Source of the DNA: Ancrocorticia sp047501485
GTDB lineage: Bacteria > Actinomycetota > Actinomycetes > Actinomycetales > Actinomycetaceae
DNA length: 64,000 nucleotides
Assembly: GCA_047501485.1 (NCBI GenBank)
Contig: JAZDRN010000002.1
Location: 124,001-188,000 of the forward strand
Direction: 5' to 3'
Position numbers and translations under genes: made by a program. Below the pieces are notes generated by a model that saw nothing but the letters and a program-made list of their open reading frames with translations, had not been told where the DNA came from and did no database searches. Below are positions 26,109 through 34,902 of this stretch, one piece after another (the stretch's first letter is position 1; every line of letters begins with the position of its first letter).

Positions 26109-26999
26109 ATGGTAGCTCGAAGGCTTCTGCGCCACCCCCACGGAACATTCGTCATGGGGATCTTGAACGTCACCCCCGATTCCTTCTCCGACGGCGGCAT
26201 GTGGACCGATATCGACAGCGCGATCCAGCGCGGCTATCACCTCATGCAGCAGGGCGCGGACATCATCGACGTGGGCGGGGAGTCCTCTCGTCCCGGGGCG
26301 CTGCCGCTCAGTTCCGACGAGGAGTGGGACCGCATAGGGGCGGTGGTGCGCGCCCTGGCTCAAGCGGGCGCACTGGTATCTGTGGATACCTACCATTCGC
26401 TCACGGCCCGCCGCGCGGTGGAGGCCGGCGCCGTCATCGTCAATGACATCACCGGCGGCAAAGGGGACACGGCCATGTTCTCCACAGTCGCAGCCCTCGG
26501 ATGCGCCTATATCCTCCAGCACACGAGGGGCACACCCGAGACGATGAATTCTCTCGCGCAATATGAGTCCGTACCCAGGGAGGTTGCTGACGAGCTCGCG
26601 GAGTCCGTGCGCCGGGCGGTCACCCTGGGAGTCGAACGGTCCAACATCATCGTGGACCCCGGATTCGGGTTCGCGAAGAACTCCGACCACAACTGGGATC
26701 TGGCGGCCCATCTGGACGCGATCAAGGCGCTGGGGCAACCGATCCTCATCGGGGTCTCGCGCAAGCGTTTCCTCGCAGATGTCGCCGAGGGGGAGGATCC
26801 GCGTGCGCGCGACGATGCCACCGCCGCGATGACCGCCTACTTCGCCGCGCAAGGGGTATGGGGAGTCCGGGTGCACGAGGTCGCGGCCTCGAAGGCGGCG
26901 GTTCGGACCACCGCGAAACTTCGCGAGTCCGGCGCTTTCTCGCCCGCTCCGGATACGGCCGTTCCCGGTTCACCGGTGAAGAAGGATGCCGATGAGTGA
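26109..26999 (+). CDS. folP: Dihydropteroate synthase
   Basis: 296 aa. Condenses dihydropterin pyrophosphate with p-aminobenzoate; the sulfonamide target. Signatures: GILNVTPDSFSDGG, DVGGESSRPGA, NDITGGKGD and VDPGFGFAKNSDHN. ISVGTSRK-like GVSRKRFL follows. The C-terminal ~25 residues are an extra disordered tail. 87 bp separate it from folE; I see no strong terminator there. folBK overlaps its end. Confidence 0.97.
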   Translation: MVARRLLRHPHGTFVMGILNVTPDSFSDGGMWTDIDSAIQRGYHLMQQGADIIDVGGESSRPGALPLSSDEEWDRIGAVVRALAQAGALVSVDTYHSLTARRAVEAGAVIVNDITGGKGDTAMFSTVAALGCAYILQHTRGTPETMNSLAQYESVPREVADELAESVRRAVTLGVERSNIIVDPGFGFAKNSDHNWDLAAHLDAIKALGQPILIGVSRKRFLADVAEGEDPRARDDATAAMTAYFAAQGVWGVRVHEVAASKAAVRTTAKLRESGAFSPAPDTAVPGSPVKKDADE

Positions 27000-27846
27000 C
27001 ATCATCCGTATCGAGGGTGTGCGAGCGTTCGGCCGCCACGGTGTATTGGCCGAGGAACGGACATACGACCAACCCTTCGTCGTCGACATCGAGCTCGAGG
27101 TGGACGTAACGTCGGCGAGCCGTACCGACGACGTCGTCAACACCATCTCCTACGCCGACGCGGCCCAGGACGCGGTCGAGGTCATCACCGGAGAATCGGT
27201 GAACCTCATCGAAACTCTCGCCGAACGCATCGCCGAACGCATCCTCGCACGCGGGCCACTCGCCGCGTCCGTGACCATTCACAAACCCGAGGCTCCCGTC
27301 GGGCTCCCGTTCTCGGACGTGTTCGTCACGGTGCGCCGTCGGGGTCCCCTCACGAACGACGACGTCGGCATCCGTCACGTCGTCCTGGCCCTCGGCGCCA
27401 ACCTGGGGAACACTCACGCAAATCTGGTGTGGGCCATCGAGCAGATTCGCAGGTTGGATGTGCACGTCGATCGGGTCTCCGATCTCTACGAGACCGAGCC
27501 GGTGCTGGCGCCCGGTCAGGAGGCTCAACCCAACTACACCAATGCCGTTCTCTCGCTGGATACGGCGCTTTCTCCCCTGGAACTGCTGCGTGAGCTACAG
27601 CGCATCGAGGTGCGCGGTGGCCGGGTGCGCCACGAGCGATGGGGGTCGCGCCTGCTGGATATCGATATCGTCGATTTCGAGGGGGTTACCTCCTCGTTGG
27701 AGCGACTGACGTTGCCGCATCCGCGCGCCGCGGAGAGGCTCTTCGTGCTGAAGCCCTGGGCGTCCATCGAACCGGAGGCCACGCTCGGTGGAAGGCCGAT
27801 CACCGCTCTGGTGGCCGAACTCGAGCGGGAATCGAGGACGGGCTAG
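26992..27846 (+). CDS. folBK: Fused dihydroneopterin aldolase / HPPK
   Basis: 284 aa bifunctional folate enzyme. Residues 1-118 are the FolB domain (GVRAFGRHGVLAEER, and the active-site Lys in TIHKPEAPVGLPF). Residues ~123-284 are the FolK pyrophosphokinase (VLALGANLGN, DLYETEPVL, and RWGSRLLDIDIV holding the two Mg-binding Asp). ATG 26992 is chosen because GAAGG is 6 nt upstream; ATG 26986 is too close to it. It overlaps folP by 8 bp. FolB-FolK fusions are common in actinobacteria. Confidence 0.96.
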   Translation: MSDIIRIEGVRAFGRHGVLAEERTYDQPFVVDIELEVDVTSASRTDDVVNTISYADAAQDAVEVITGESVNLIETLAERIAERILARGPLAASVTIHKPEAPVGLPFSDVFVTVRRRGPLTNDDVGIRHVVLALGANLGNTHANLVWAIEQIRRLDVHVDRVSDLYETEPVLAPGQEAQPNYTNAVLSLDTALSPLELLRELQRIEVRGGRVRHERWGSRLLDIDIVDFEGVTSSLERLTLPHPRAAERLFVLKPWASIEPEATLGGRPITALVAELERESRTG

Positions 27847-27850
27847 CGCG

Positions 27851-28321
27851 ATGCGTACGGTGACATGGTGGTTGCTCGTGGGATGGCTGGCAGGAGGCGT
27901 CATCCTGGGAAGCGGCATCACCATGTTCCTTCTTCGCAACGGCCGGGAGCCGCCGCCCTTCCCCGCGGCCACAGCCCTCGTCCTCGTGATTGCGCTCGCG
28001 GTCCTGCTGTGGTGGGGATGGCAGATCCGGCGTTTCAAGGCGAGGAAGTCCTCCCTGATATCTGCCGCGTCCGCCAGCCGGATCGCTGCGCTTGCGCTTG
28101 CCTCGTCCTATTCGGGCGCATTGCTGGCGGGGATGTTCTCCATGATGGCGGTGGTGTACTGGATGAACGGCTCCACTGAGTACATCAGGGAGCAGGTGAC
28201 GGTACTGGGGCTGGCCGCGCTGTCCAGCCTCGCGCTCACGATCGGGGGCCTGGTTGTGGAACGCTGGTGCCGTCTGGACGATTCCGACGACGCCGTCCAG
28301 AGCCCGGGTGCCCGCCCGTGA
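27851..28321 (+). CDS. DUF3180 membrane protein
   Basis: 156 aa with four hydrophobic segments (about residues 5-27, 38-58, 79-105 and 115-138), matching the DUF3180 family that follows folK in many actinobacteria. ATG 27851 lies 4 bp after the folBK stop; the open frame further upstream overlaps folBK and is not used. Function is unknown; conservation beside folate genes is the only hint. Confidence 0.88.
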   Translation: MRTVTWWLLVGWLAGGVILGSGITMFLLRNGREPPPFPAATALVLVIALAVLLWWGWQIRRFKARKSSLISAASASRIAALALASSYSGALLAGMFSMMAVVYWMNGSTEYIREQVTVLGLAALSSLALTIGGLVVERWCRLDDSDDAVQSPGARP

Positions 28322-28397
28322 GGGCTGGCGCGGGGCGGTCGGCTGCCGCCATCGTATAGCGGCAGGTCGGAAGGACCTTGTTCAGGAACCGGAGCCA

Positions 28398-28449
28398 CGC
28401 AAAGCCTGAACTGCGCAGAGGTAGAGCTTCGCAAAGCCTGAACTGCGCA
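28398..28449. repeat. 20-bp direct repeat in an intergenic region
   Basis: CGCAAAGCCTGAACTGCGCA occurs at 28398-28417 and again at 28430-28449, 12 bp apart. No gene is seen in 28322-28501. Confidence 0.8.
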
Positions 28450-28501
28450 AAGAGCGGGCGGCGCCGCCCTGCGGGGGATGAAAAGGCTTAGGACCAGCCC
28501 G

Positions 28502-28507
28502 TAGAGT
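28502..28507 (+). promoter_or_regulatory. Candidate -10 element (TAGAGT) for the PH-domain genes
   Basis: TAGAGT lies exactly 7 nt before ATG 28515, matching the leaderless pattern; a weak GAGG also lies between. Confidence 0.5.
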
Positions 28508-28514
28508 TGAGGAT

Positions 28515-29003
28515 ATGAACTCGCCTCTTGCTCCCGATCTGACGTTCACGCCCGTTGACCCGCGGCTCATACGAGTCAAGATCCTCACGGAGCTCGCGGC
28601 CGGGCTCCCTCTGGTGATCGTCTCGGCGGCATTGAACCTGACGGTGTGGCGCAACCATCCATGGACCTGGGCGATCACCGCCGTGATCGTCATTGCCACG
28701 GCGTGGATGGTGGCTCTGTGGCCGAGGCGAGTACGGGCGATGGGGTACGTCGAATTGCAGGATGAACTCGTGATCGCCAAAGGCATCATGTTCCGCCGCG
28801 TCGAGGTGGTGCCCTATGGACGCATGCAGCAGGTGACGGTGACGGCCGGGCCGCTGCTGGCGCGCTACGGGCTGGCAAAGGTCAATCTCGTGACGGCATC
28901 TTCCGAATCCGACGGTGAGATCCCCGCGGTCTCACGCGAGGAAGCCGAGCGGCTGCGCGGCAAGCTCACCGCACTCGGCGAGGCGCATATGGAGGGCCTG
29001 TGA
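28515..29003 (+). CDS. PH-domain (YdbS-like) membrane protein
   Basis: 162 aa. Two transmembrane segments (about residues 29-47 and 53-72) are followed by a bacterial PH domain of the bPH2 type (YVELQDELVIAKGIMFRR and VEVVPYGRMQQV). Its end overlaps the GTG of the next, longer PH-domain gene (GTGA at 29000-29003), so the two form a pair like Bacillus ydbS-ydbT. Molecular function is not known; an envelope role is likely. Confidence 0.88.
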   Translation: MNSPLAPDLTFTPVDPRLIRVKILTELAAGLPLVIVSAALNLTVWRNHPWTWAITAVIVIATAWMVALWPRRVRAMGYVELQDELVIAKGIMFRRVEVVPYGRMQQVTVTAGPLLARYGLAKVNLVTASSESDGEIPAVSREEAERLRGKLTALGEAHMEGL

Positions 29004-30568
29004 GCGGCATGGAGCCCATGGAAGAGCGAGATAGAGACGGCCGACTCGCGGCTGAGAGCCCAGAACCGGCACCGCCCGAGCTGGACCAGCCGGAACCGAA
29101 CCAGGACGGTATGCAGTGGCACCGGTTCTCCAAGGCTACGGTGTTGGGAGCGGCGCTCCAGCTGTGGGCTTTCGCCGCGATCATCGCCTTCGCTATCGCA
29201 CAGCAATCGATTGAGAGCGATGGATTCTCGGACCTCATCGAGACGGTGATCGATTTCGGGCTCGTCTGGCTCTGGCGAATCATCGGGATCCTCGCGGCGC
29301 TGGGCATCGTCACCGTCATAGGTGCCACCGTGCGATGGCGTTTCATGGGGTTCGCCCTCGCGCAGGACGGCATCCACCTGCGTTCCGGCATCCTGGTCAA
29401 GAAGCATCGGCACATGCGGTGGGATCGGGTCCAGAGCGTTGAGATCGAGCAGAAGTTCCTGGCCAGGCTCTTGAAATTGGGCACCGTGAGCGTGGACAGC
29501 GCCGGGGGAAGCACCGAGAAGATAAAGCTTGGGCTGCTCACCCTCCCGGAGTGCGAGTCCTTGCGTCTGACGATCCTCGAAGCACAGGGAAACGCTCGCT
29601 CCGGCAGACCGGTTCTCGTCGACGGCTGGCGTGAGACAGGGCCGGTCACGGCCGGCTCCGCGGGGGTTGAAGCCCCCGTCTACGAACTGGAGACCAAACG
29701 ACTGCTGATAACTATGGCTCTCTCTCCGACGTTCTTCACCGGGATCGCTTCTGTAGCCGTGTCGATATGGTTTCTCTTCTTCTTCGAATCGGGTGTCGCT
29801 GCGATTCCCTTGATATTCATCGCTCTCGGCGCGATCTGGAACGCGGTCCAGGCGGTATCCAAGAGGTGGGGGACCGAGGTGTTCCTCGCCGCGAACGGGG
29901 TGCGCAGCCGCTCCGGGCTCTTCTCGACGTTCGCCGAGACCATTCCCCCGGGGCGTGTGCACGCCGTCGAGATCTATCAACCTGTACTGTGGCGCCGCTT
30001 CGACTGGTGGGTGCTGCGCGTGACGGCTGCGGGCAAGAACGTGGCCGATTCGGACGGGAAGATCCAGGACGCCGTCGTCATCCCCGCGGGCACACGCGAT
30101 GAGGTACTGCGTATGCTGTGGGTTCTCGTACCAAACCTTGGCGTCGAGGACGAACACGGCTTCCTCGCCGAGACCCTGGAGGGGCGCGGCGGCACGCCGA
30201 GTTTCACCCCCGCCCCGCGTAACTCGCGCTGGCTCGACCCCTTCGGATGGAAGCGCAACGCGATCTCCCTGACCCGGACCTCGGCGATCATGCGGTGGGG
30301 AGGCTTCTGGCGCCGCTCGATGCGGGTTGTCCTGCACGATCACTATCAATCCCTGTCGATCTCGCAGGGGCCGTTGGAGCGCAGGCTCGGCCTCGCCTCG
30401 CTGCATCTGCGCACGGTAGCGGGAACGGTCGATACCACGCAGACGCACCTGGCTGCCTCCGACGTGCAACGCCTTCTGTGGCAGGAATCCGCGGCGGGAA
30501 AGATCCGCCGCGGGCAGGCCGAACAAGAGAGCCTGCAGACCTGGCGTGATCGTGTAGGAGCCTCTTAG
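29000..30568 (+). CDS. Large PH-domain (YdbT-like) membrane protein
   Basis: 522 aa from GTG 29000, overlapping the preceding stop. After a ~45-residue charged N-terminus it has two pairs of membrane helices (about 53-72/86-110 and 234-255/262-280), each followed by a PH domain (VKKHRHMRWDRVQSVEI is the first; ETIPPGRVHAVEI the second), and a third PH-like segment near the C-terminus (ISLTRTSAIMRWGG onward). It is the partner of the small PH-domain protein before it. A long hairpin at 30683-30718 ends the unit. Confidence 0.88.
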   Translation: MSGMEPMEERDRDGRLAAESPEPAPPELDQPEPNQDGMQWHRFSKATVLGAALQLWAFAAIIAFAIAQQSIESDGFSDLIETVIDFGLVWLWRIIGILAALGIVTVIGATVRWRFMGFALAQDGIHLRSGILVKKHRHMRWDRVQSVEIEQKFLARLLKLGTVSVDSAGGSTEKIKLGLLTLPECESLRLTILEAQGNARSGRPVLVDGWRETGPVTAGSAGVEAPVYELETKRLLITMALSPTFFTGIASVAVSIWFLFFFESGVAAIPLIFIALGAIWNAVQAVSKRWGTEVFLAANGVRSRSGLFSTFAETIPPGRVHAVEIYQPVLWRRFDWWVLRVTAAGKNVADSDGKIQDAVVIPAGTRDEVLRMLWVLVPNLGVEDEHGFLAETLEGRGGTPSFTPAPRNSRWLDPFGWKRNAISLTRTSAIMRWGGFWRRSMRVVLHDHYQSLSISQGPLERRLGLASLHLRTVAGTVDTTQTHLAASDVQRLLWQESAAGKIRRGQAEQESLQTWRDRVGAS

Positions 30569-30682
30569 CGATTTCTCTATCGATCAGGGGCCGGGTTGGC
30601 GCGAGAGCGGCTGCGGCCCAATGTAAATTGCTCAATATGGGTTTGGAGAATGCCGGACTTTTGGATGCGCGAGCATATATCA

Positions 30683-30718
30683 TATTGTCAGGCAAGCTAA
30701 ATAGCTTGCCTGACAATA
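30683..30718 (+). terminator. Terminator after the PH-domain operon
   Basis: A 16-bp perfect stem (30683-30698 with 30703-30718) around an AAAT loop. No gene is seen in 30569-30805; from here to about 32.0 kb the DNA is visibly AT-richer than its surroundings. Confidence 0.8.
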
Positions 30719-30805
30719 GGTGAAATATCCTGAGAAAAGGCTCCCGGCATGGTCGGCCGAGTGGTTTGAGCGTAGGATTCTTTCACCCAGAAGAAATGAG
30801 CAGAC

Positions 30806-31471
30806 ATGAAAACTCACTCACTTTTCGTTTTGTTTAGTCTTCTCTCACTTTCCGTCGCACCCTTCCTTTCACAAAGCGTTGAGCCATCATCTGGGGAAGA
30901 TGGAGTCGAGGAGGTGGAGGGGTCAACGATTGACGTACCGCTCTTCATCCAGGACATCGAAGAATCTCAGAAGAACAGCGAGCTGCTTGTTGATCCTACG
31001 AACGGCGTTATTTCAGGCCTCGAAAACTTCCAGCCCAGCTTTGAAAACATCCAGAACGAAACGCAGGATGGCCCGGGAACGGGAGTTTACCGTGAGGTAC
31101 GTTTCAACTCTAAGGCAAGAAACTACAAAGGTCCTCAATTCGCTTCCTGTAAAGCACTTGTGAATGGTACTCGCTGCCAAATCAGTGTTGGGAAGCAGGT
31201 TACACGTTCCATAAATGTCAGTCTTGGGGCAACCAGAGGTCTCGTTGCTTCGCAGTTGGGCATTTCCTCTGCTAGTTCGACAACGACGACCGTGAGTTGC
31301 ACCTCACCAAGCTTGAAAGCAGGGCAATATTTCAGAGGTTACGCAATGGGCGACAGGTACAAGTATCAGGTTGTTCGCAAATCGAAGTCTCATGGAATTG
31401 TCATTAAAACCGACACCTCAGGATGGCTTTACGCTTTCGATCCCTACAGAAGTTCGATTGCATGCGGATAG
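30806..31471 (+). CDS. Predicted secreted protein of unknown function
   Basis: 221 aa. The N-terminus (MKTHSLFVLFSLLSLSV) is a clear signal peptide, probably cleaved near residue 23. The mature protein has an acidic first part and a Ser/Thr-rich beta-type second part (SINVSLGATRGLVASQL, then a Thr tract and SLKAGQYFRGYAMGD), with four Cys in pairs suggesting disulfides. I do not recognise the family. Codon choice and base composition are more AT-rich than the flanking housekeeping genes, hinting at acquisition. The next gene begins inside its last codons. Confidence 0.75.
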   Translation: MKTHSLFVLFSLLSLSVAPFLSQSVEPSSGEDGVEEVEGSTIDVPLFIQDIEESQKNSELLVDPTNGVISGLENFQPSFENIQNETQDGPGTGVYREVRFNSKARNYKGPQFASCKALVNGTRCQISVGKQVTRSINVSLGATRGLVASQLGISSASSTTTTVSCTSPSLKAGQYFRGYAMGDRYKYQVVRKSKSHGIVIKTDTSGWLYAFDPYRSSIACG

Positions 31472-31890
31472 AGGGTTCCTTTCGCGAGAAGGCTTTTGGT
31501 ATCCCACGAGCCTTTTGTGTGATGCTGTTGATGATAGCGACGTTGTTGCTGTCTTCGTGTGGCGGATCGCGTACACCCCTCAGCAGTTTCTTGGGAAGAG
31601 AAACTGCTGAGACGATGTCCTTCGATCAGCTGATGGAAGGTAGGACACTCATAAGTCAGGACGTCTCGCCGTTGGTTGATATGGAGGCAACTTTCACGAC
31701 AGAGGACTGGGACTATCCGGGCTTCACTGTTATTGCGGCCTGTGGTGATGGTGAATTCTTGGAAAACTCCGGAGATCTTGAGATCGCGGTTGTCAATTCT
31801 GCTGGTATTACCGATGATTTTTTGGAGGATGTAAAGGCCGGTAAATATCAGTACCTTTTGACGAATGTCGGATGCTATGAGGGCAACTAA
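31462..31890 (+). CDS. Predicted small lipoprotein of unknown function
   Basis: 142 aa from ATG 31462, overlapping the preceding stop by 10 bp. Charged start, a hydrophobic stretch (FCVMLLMIATLLLSS) and lipobox LLSSCGGS mark a type II signal peptide with lipidation at the Cys. The mature part is acidic, has three further Cys, and ends in NVGCYEGN. No family recognised. Co-expression with the secreted protein before it is likely, and the two may form a surface module. An unusually strong hairpin lies in its coding sequence at 31579-31611. Confidence 0.72.
   Translation: MRIEGSFREKAFGIPRAFCVMLLMIATLLLSSCGGSRTPLSSFLGRETAETMSFDQLMEGRTLISQDVSPLVDMEATFTTEDWDYPGFTVIAACGDGEFLENSGDLEIAVVNSAGITDDFLEDVKAGKYQYLLTNVGCYEGN
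31579..31611 (+). repeat. 13-bp hairpin inside the lipoprotein coding sequence
   Basis: CTCAGCAGTTTCT (31579-31591) and AGAAACTGCTGAG (31599-31611) pair perfectly around a 7-nt loop, just after the lipobox codons. Confidence 0.75.
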
Positions 31891-32027
31891 TGATATTTTG
31901 CTGATCCTTGGCATGATGGCGGCTGGATACCTGTCAAGGTCGAGCTGAAACCGTTATCGAGGAAAACAGGAGGCTCGTTCTGATTAGATGCGGAAAGGTG
32001 TTCTGGCTGAGCAAGAGGATCTCTCCA

Positions 32028-32068
32028 GAGAGGCCACGTACTTGACGGTGGCAAGTGTGTGGCCTCTC
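32028..32068 (+). terminator. Terminator-like hairpin after the exported-protein pair
   Basis: GAGAGGCCAC (32028-32037) pairs with GTGGCCTCTC (32059-32068) and the stem continues inward through GTACTTG/CAAGTGT with two wobbles. It lies 140 bp after the lipoprotein stop. No gene is seen in the rest of 31891-32267. Confidence 0.7.
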
Positions 32069-32254
32069 GCGTGATCTGTCACCTCTTTGAGAGCGGGGTG
32101 ACTGGAGGGATCGGTGTCCGGCTCGTGGGCGGATGCCCGTTGCGCCCGGTGATGGTGGGTAGCCGATTCGCCCGATATCGGGAGTTCACCGCTCTGCCCG
32201 GTGGTGAGAGCAATGGGAGTCCGCGAGGTCTGAAGAGCTCGTGACGAACCGGCG

Positions 32255-32260
32255 TAGGCT
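32255..32260 (+). promoter_or_regulatory. Candidate -10 element (TAGGCT) of a leaderless transcript
   Basis: TAGGCT followed by TGGGCAT and then ATG 32268: exactly 7 nt. The same hexamer precedes panC and lysS at the same distance. Confidence 0.55.
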
Positions 32261-32267
32261 TGGGCAT

Positions 32268-33254
32268 ATGGTCGAAGAGAACACGTCTGATGCGATAGGG
32301 GCTGGCCGGGGTTCGGATGGCACCAAGAGCCCTGGCGGCGCCAAGCAGCCCGGTGCCACCAGGCGCCCCGGGCGCATGTCCATCGGCATCGTCTCCGCGG
32401 GGAAAGTGGGGGCGGTGCTGGGGGCGGCGTTGCGGGCAGCGGGTCACACCATCGTCGGAGCCTACGCGACGTCCGATGCCAGCCTGGAGCGCTTGGAGAA
32501 TCTTCTGCCCGGCGTGCCTGCCTTGGACATCGAGGAGATAGCCTCCGCGGCGGACATGATCCTGTTGGCCCTCCCGGACGATGAGCTCGGCCCATTGGTG
32601 CAGGGGATGGCGAGGCTCGGGCTGTGGCGCCAGGGCCACCTGGCCGTGCATGTGGCGGGGCGTTACGGCATCGGAATTCTCGGACCTGCTGCCCAGGCCG
32701 GTGCGATCACGCTCGCCTTGCACCCCGCGATGACATTCACGGGCACCTCCCTGGACCTCAAGCGCCTGGTGGACTGCCCGATCGCCGTTACCGGACCGGC
32801 CATGTTCCTGCCCATCGGTGAAGCGCTGGCGGTGGAGATGGAGGGGCGCGGCGTCGTCGTCGCCGAAGAGGATCGCGCACTTTACCACGCGGCATTGTGC
32901 CACGGAGCCAATCACGCGGTCACGTTGGTGACCCAGGCGATGCGCATGCTCCAGGCCAGTGGGATCGAGGATCCCGGCGCCTATCTCGGGCCGCTCGTCG
33001 AAGCCTCGCTGGACGGCGCCCTGCGCTCGGGGGAGACATTGTTGACCGGGCCCGTGGTGCGAGCGGACGTGGGGACGGTGCGCGATCACCTGGAGGCACT
33101 GGACGCGCTCGCGGCCACCGGGGACTACGGTGACATCCCGCCGGCTTATCGAGCGCTGGCTCGGGCCACGGCGGTCCGCGGCGAACAGCGCCGGGTCCTG
33201 AAACCGGAACAGACTGCGGAACTGGAGAGGGTGCTCGACGCCGGCGGACGCTAG
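32268..33254 (+). CDS. Rossmann-fold DUF2520 protein (ketopantoate reductase-like)
   Basis: 328 aa. After a Gly-rich, disordered ~35-residue start, a dinucleotide-binding fold begins at SIGIVSAGKVGAVLGAAL, with DMILLALPDDEL and a helical C-terminal DUF2520 domain (FTGTSLDLKRL, HGANHAVTL). It sits directly upstream of panC, as in other actinobacteria, so a role linked to pantothenate (reductase-like) has been suggested for the family but not shown here. ATG 32268 is preferred because of the leaderless-type promoter; GTG 32241 is an in-frame alternative. Confidence 0.85.
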   Translation: MVEENTSDAIGAGRGSDGTKSPGGAKQPGATRRPGRMSIGIVSAGKVGAVLGAALRAAGHTIVGAYATSDASLERLENLLPGVPALDIEEIASAADMILLALPDDELGPLVQGMARLGLWRQGHLAVHVAGRYGIGILGPAAQAGAITLALHPAMTFTGTSLDLKRLVDCPIAVTGPAMFLPIGEALAVEMEGRGVVVAEEDRALYHAALCHGANHAVTLVTQAMRMLQASGIEDPGAYLGPLVEASLDGALRSGETLLTGPVVRADVGTVRDHLEALDALAATGDYGDIPPAYRALARATAVRGEQRRVLKPEQTAELERVLDAGGR

Positions 33255-33494
33255 CCGGGGCACGCCCGCGGGATTCGCATGTTTGCCGAGCTCGTTTATG
33301 GGGGTTCGTCCTTTTCGTGGGTGCCCTTATCTCGTGGACGCCCTTTGCGGTAGGCCGTGCGCTGGTGCCCCTTGCGGTAAGCCGTGGTTTTGCCGAGAGT
33401 CTGCCCCGCGGTGGGAAGCAGGGCGTGATGGGGCAGACAGGTTTTGCCGGGCTGGCCCCTAGGCCCGTAGGTTACGTCCCGGTAGGCTAAGGCC
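33255..33494. other. Intergenic stretch with imperfect direct repeats and the panC promoter
   Basis: About 240 bp without a gene. TTGCGGTA(G/A)GCCGTG occurs twice (near 33348 and 33373), within GTGG/GTGCCC-rich imperfect repeats at 33315-33390. TAGGCT at 33483-33488 lies 6 nt before the panC GTG, again the leaderless pattern. Confidence 0.5.
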
Positions 33495-34373
33495 GTGGCC
33501 GAATTGACACGTACCAAGAACGAACTCCGTGAAGCTCTCAGCAGCCTCGATGGGGATGTTGCGCTGGTTATGACGATGGGTGCCCTGCACGAGGGGCATC
33601 TTTCGTTGGTCCGCGCTGCCCGGCGGGCCGCTCCCAACGTCGTGGTATCGATCTTCGTCAATCCGTTGCAGTTCGGACCGGATGAGGATTTCGACGCCTA
33701 TCCGCGCGACCTTGAGGCCGACCTCGCGCTTTTGGAGACCGTCGGTGTCGAGGTGGTGTACGCGCCCGAGGTGGACGATGTCTATCCGCGCGAGCCGCTG
33801 GTGCGTATCGAGGCCGGCCCGATGGCAACGGTCTATGAGGGGCGAACCCGCCCCACGCACTTTGCCGGAGTGCTGCAGGTGGTGCACAAGGTCTTCAACC
33901 TGGTGCGACCGGACATCGCCTTCTTCGGTCAGAAGGACGCCCAGCAGCTGGCGCTGATCCGCACCATGGTCGCTGATCTCGATATGCCCCTGGAGATCAG
34001 GTCCGTGCCTATCAGGCGTGAGGAATCGGGTTTGGCCCTGTCATCCCGCAATGCCTACCTCTCGGACGAGGAACACATCGAGGCGCTCGCCCTCAACCAG
34101 GCTCTCGTCCTGGGCAAGGACGCCGCCGCTCACGGCGCCAGCGTGTCCGGGGCTCGCGATGTGGCGTTGAAGTATCTGAGCGACGCCCCCGGCGTAAAGC
34201 TGGACTATCTGGCTCTGGTCGATCCAGAGACCTTCCGCGATCTGACCGCTCCCGCGCCGCACGACCAGACCGAAGCCGGCGCGCCAGCCCCTTCCCGCGG
34301 ACTTCTGGTGACAGCGGCCTGGGTGGGAACGACCCGCCTTATCGACAACATGGAGGTTGAATTCCATGACTGA
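33495..34373 (+). CDS. panC: Pantothenate synthetase
   Basis: 292 aa from GTG 33495. Joins pantoate and beta-alanine with ATP. Signatures: TMGALHEGHLSLVR (the HxGH nucleotide motif), FVNPLQFGPDEDFDAYPR, FFGQKDAQQL, and the SGLALSSRN loop (KMSKS equivalent). Length is normal. No Shine-Dalgarno is seen, but TAGGCT sits 6 nt upstream. panD, which supplies beta-alanine, overlaps its end by 8 bp. Confidence 0.96.
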   Translation: MAELTRTKNELREALSSLDGDVALVMTMGALHEGHLSLVRAARRAAPNVVVSIFVNPLQFGPDEDFDAYPRDLEADLALLETVGVEVVYAPEVDDVYPREPLVRIEAGPMATVYEGRTRPTHFAGVLQVVHKVFNLVRPDIAFFGQKDAQQLALIRTMVADLDMPLEIRSVPIRREESGLALSSRNAYLSDEEHIEALALNQALVLGKDAAAHGASVSGARDVALKYLSDAPGVKLDYLALVDPETFRDLTAPAPHDQTEAGAPAPSRGLLVTAAWVGTTRLIDNMEVEFHD

Positions 34374-34902
34374 AAATCCCATTCATAGCACGACGGCCGC
34401 TCAGACGCCCGACGTGAACCCGAGCCAGTCCACGGCAGCCCAGGCTGCGGCGAGCGCGTTGGGGCTCGGATTGCGCATGCGCCGCATGATGACGGGGAAG
34501 ATCCATCGCGTCACCGTCACGGGTGCGGATCTGAACTACGTCGGTTCGATCACCATCGACGCCGATCTGCTCGACGGTGCGGATATCCTCCCGGGCCAGG
34601 AGGTCGACGTCGTCGACGTGACCAACGGCGCGCGCCTGACCACGTACGTGATCCCGGGCGAACGCGGCTCCGGCGTCATCAACATCAACGGTGCCGCCGC
34701 TCACCTGGTCAACGAGGGCGATATAGCCATCGTCATCTCCTACTCGCTGTTGGACGACGCGACGTGCCACACCTATCAGCCGCACGTCGTCTTCGTGAAC
34801 GAGAAGAACCAGCCCATCGAGGTCTCCGACGAACCCGGGCAGGTCCCCGAGGGCGAAGGTCTGAGTTCATCCGGAACCACCTTCGAGGAGTACCGCGGCT
34901 GA
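34366..34902 (+). CDS. panD: Aspartate 1-decarboxylase, with N- and C-terminal extensions
   Basis: 178 aa from ATG 34366 (GGAGG 9 nt before). Pyruvoyl enzyme forming beta-alanine from aspartate. The self-cleavage site is the Gly-Ser in LNYVGSITID, and RMMTGKIHRV marks the normal family start at about residue 40. VININGAAAHLVNEGD and VVFVNEKN complete the core. An Ala/Ser/Thr-rich ~40-residue N-terminal extension and a ~20-residue acidic tail make it longer than the usual 115-140 aa. It overlaps panC, so the two are co-translated. Confidence 0.95.
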   Translation: MTENPIHSTTAAQTPDVNPSQSTAAQAAASALGLGLRMRRMMTGKIHRVTVTGADLNYVGSITIDADLLDGADILPGQEVDVVDVTNGARLTTYVIPGERGSGVININGAAAHLVNEGDIAIVISYSLLDDATCHTYQPHVVFVNEKNQPIEVSDEPGQVPEGEGLSSSGTTFEEYRG

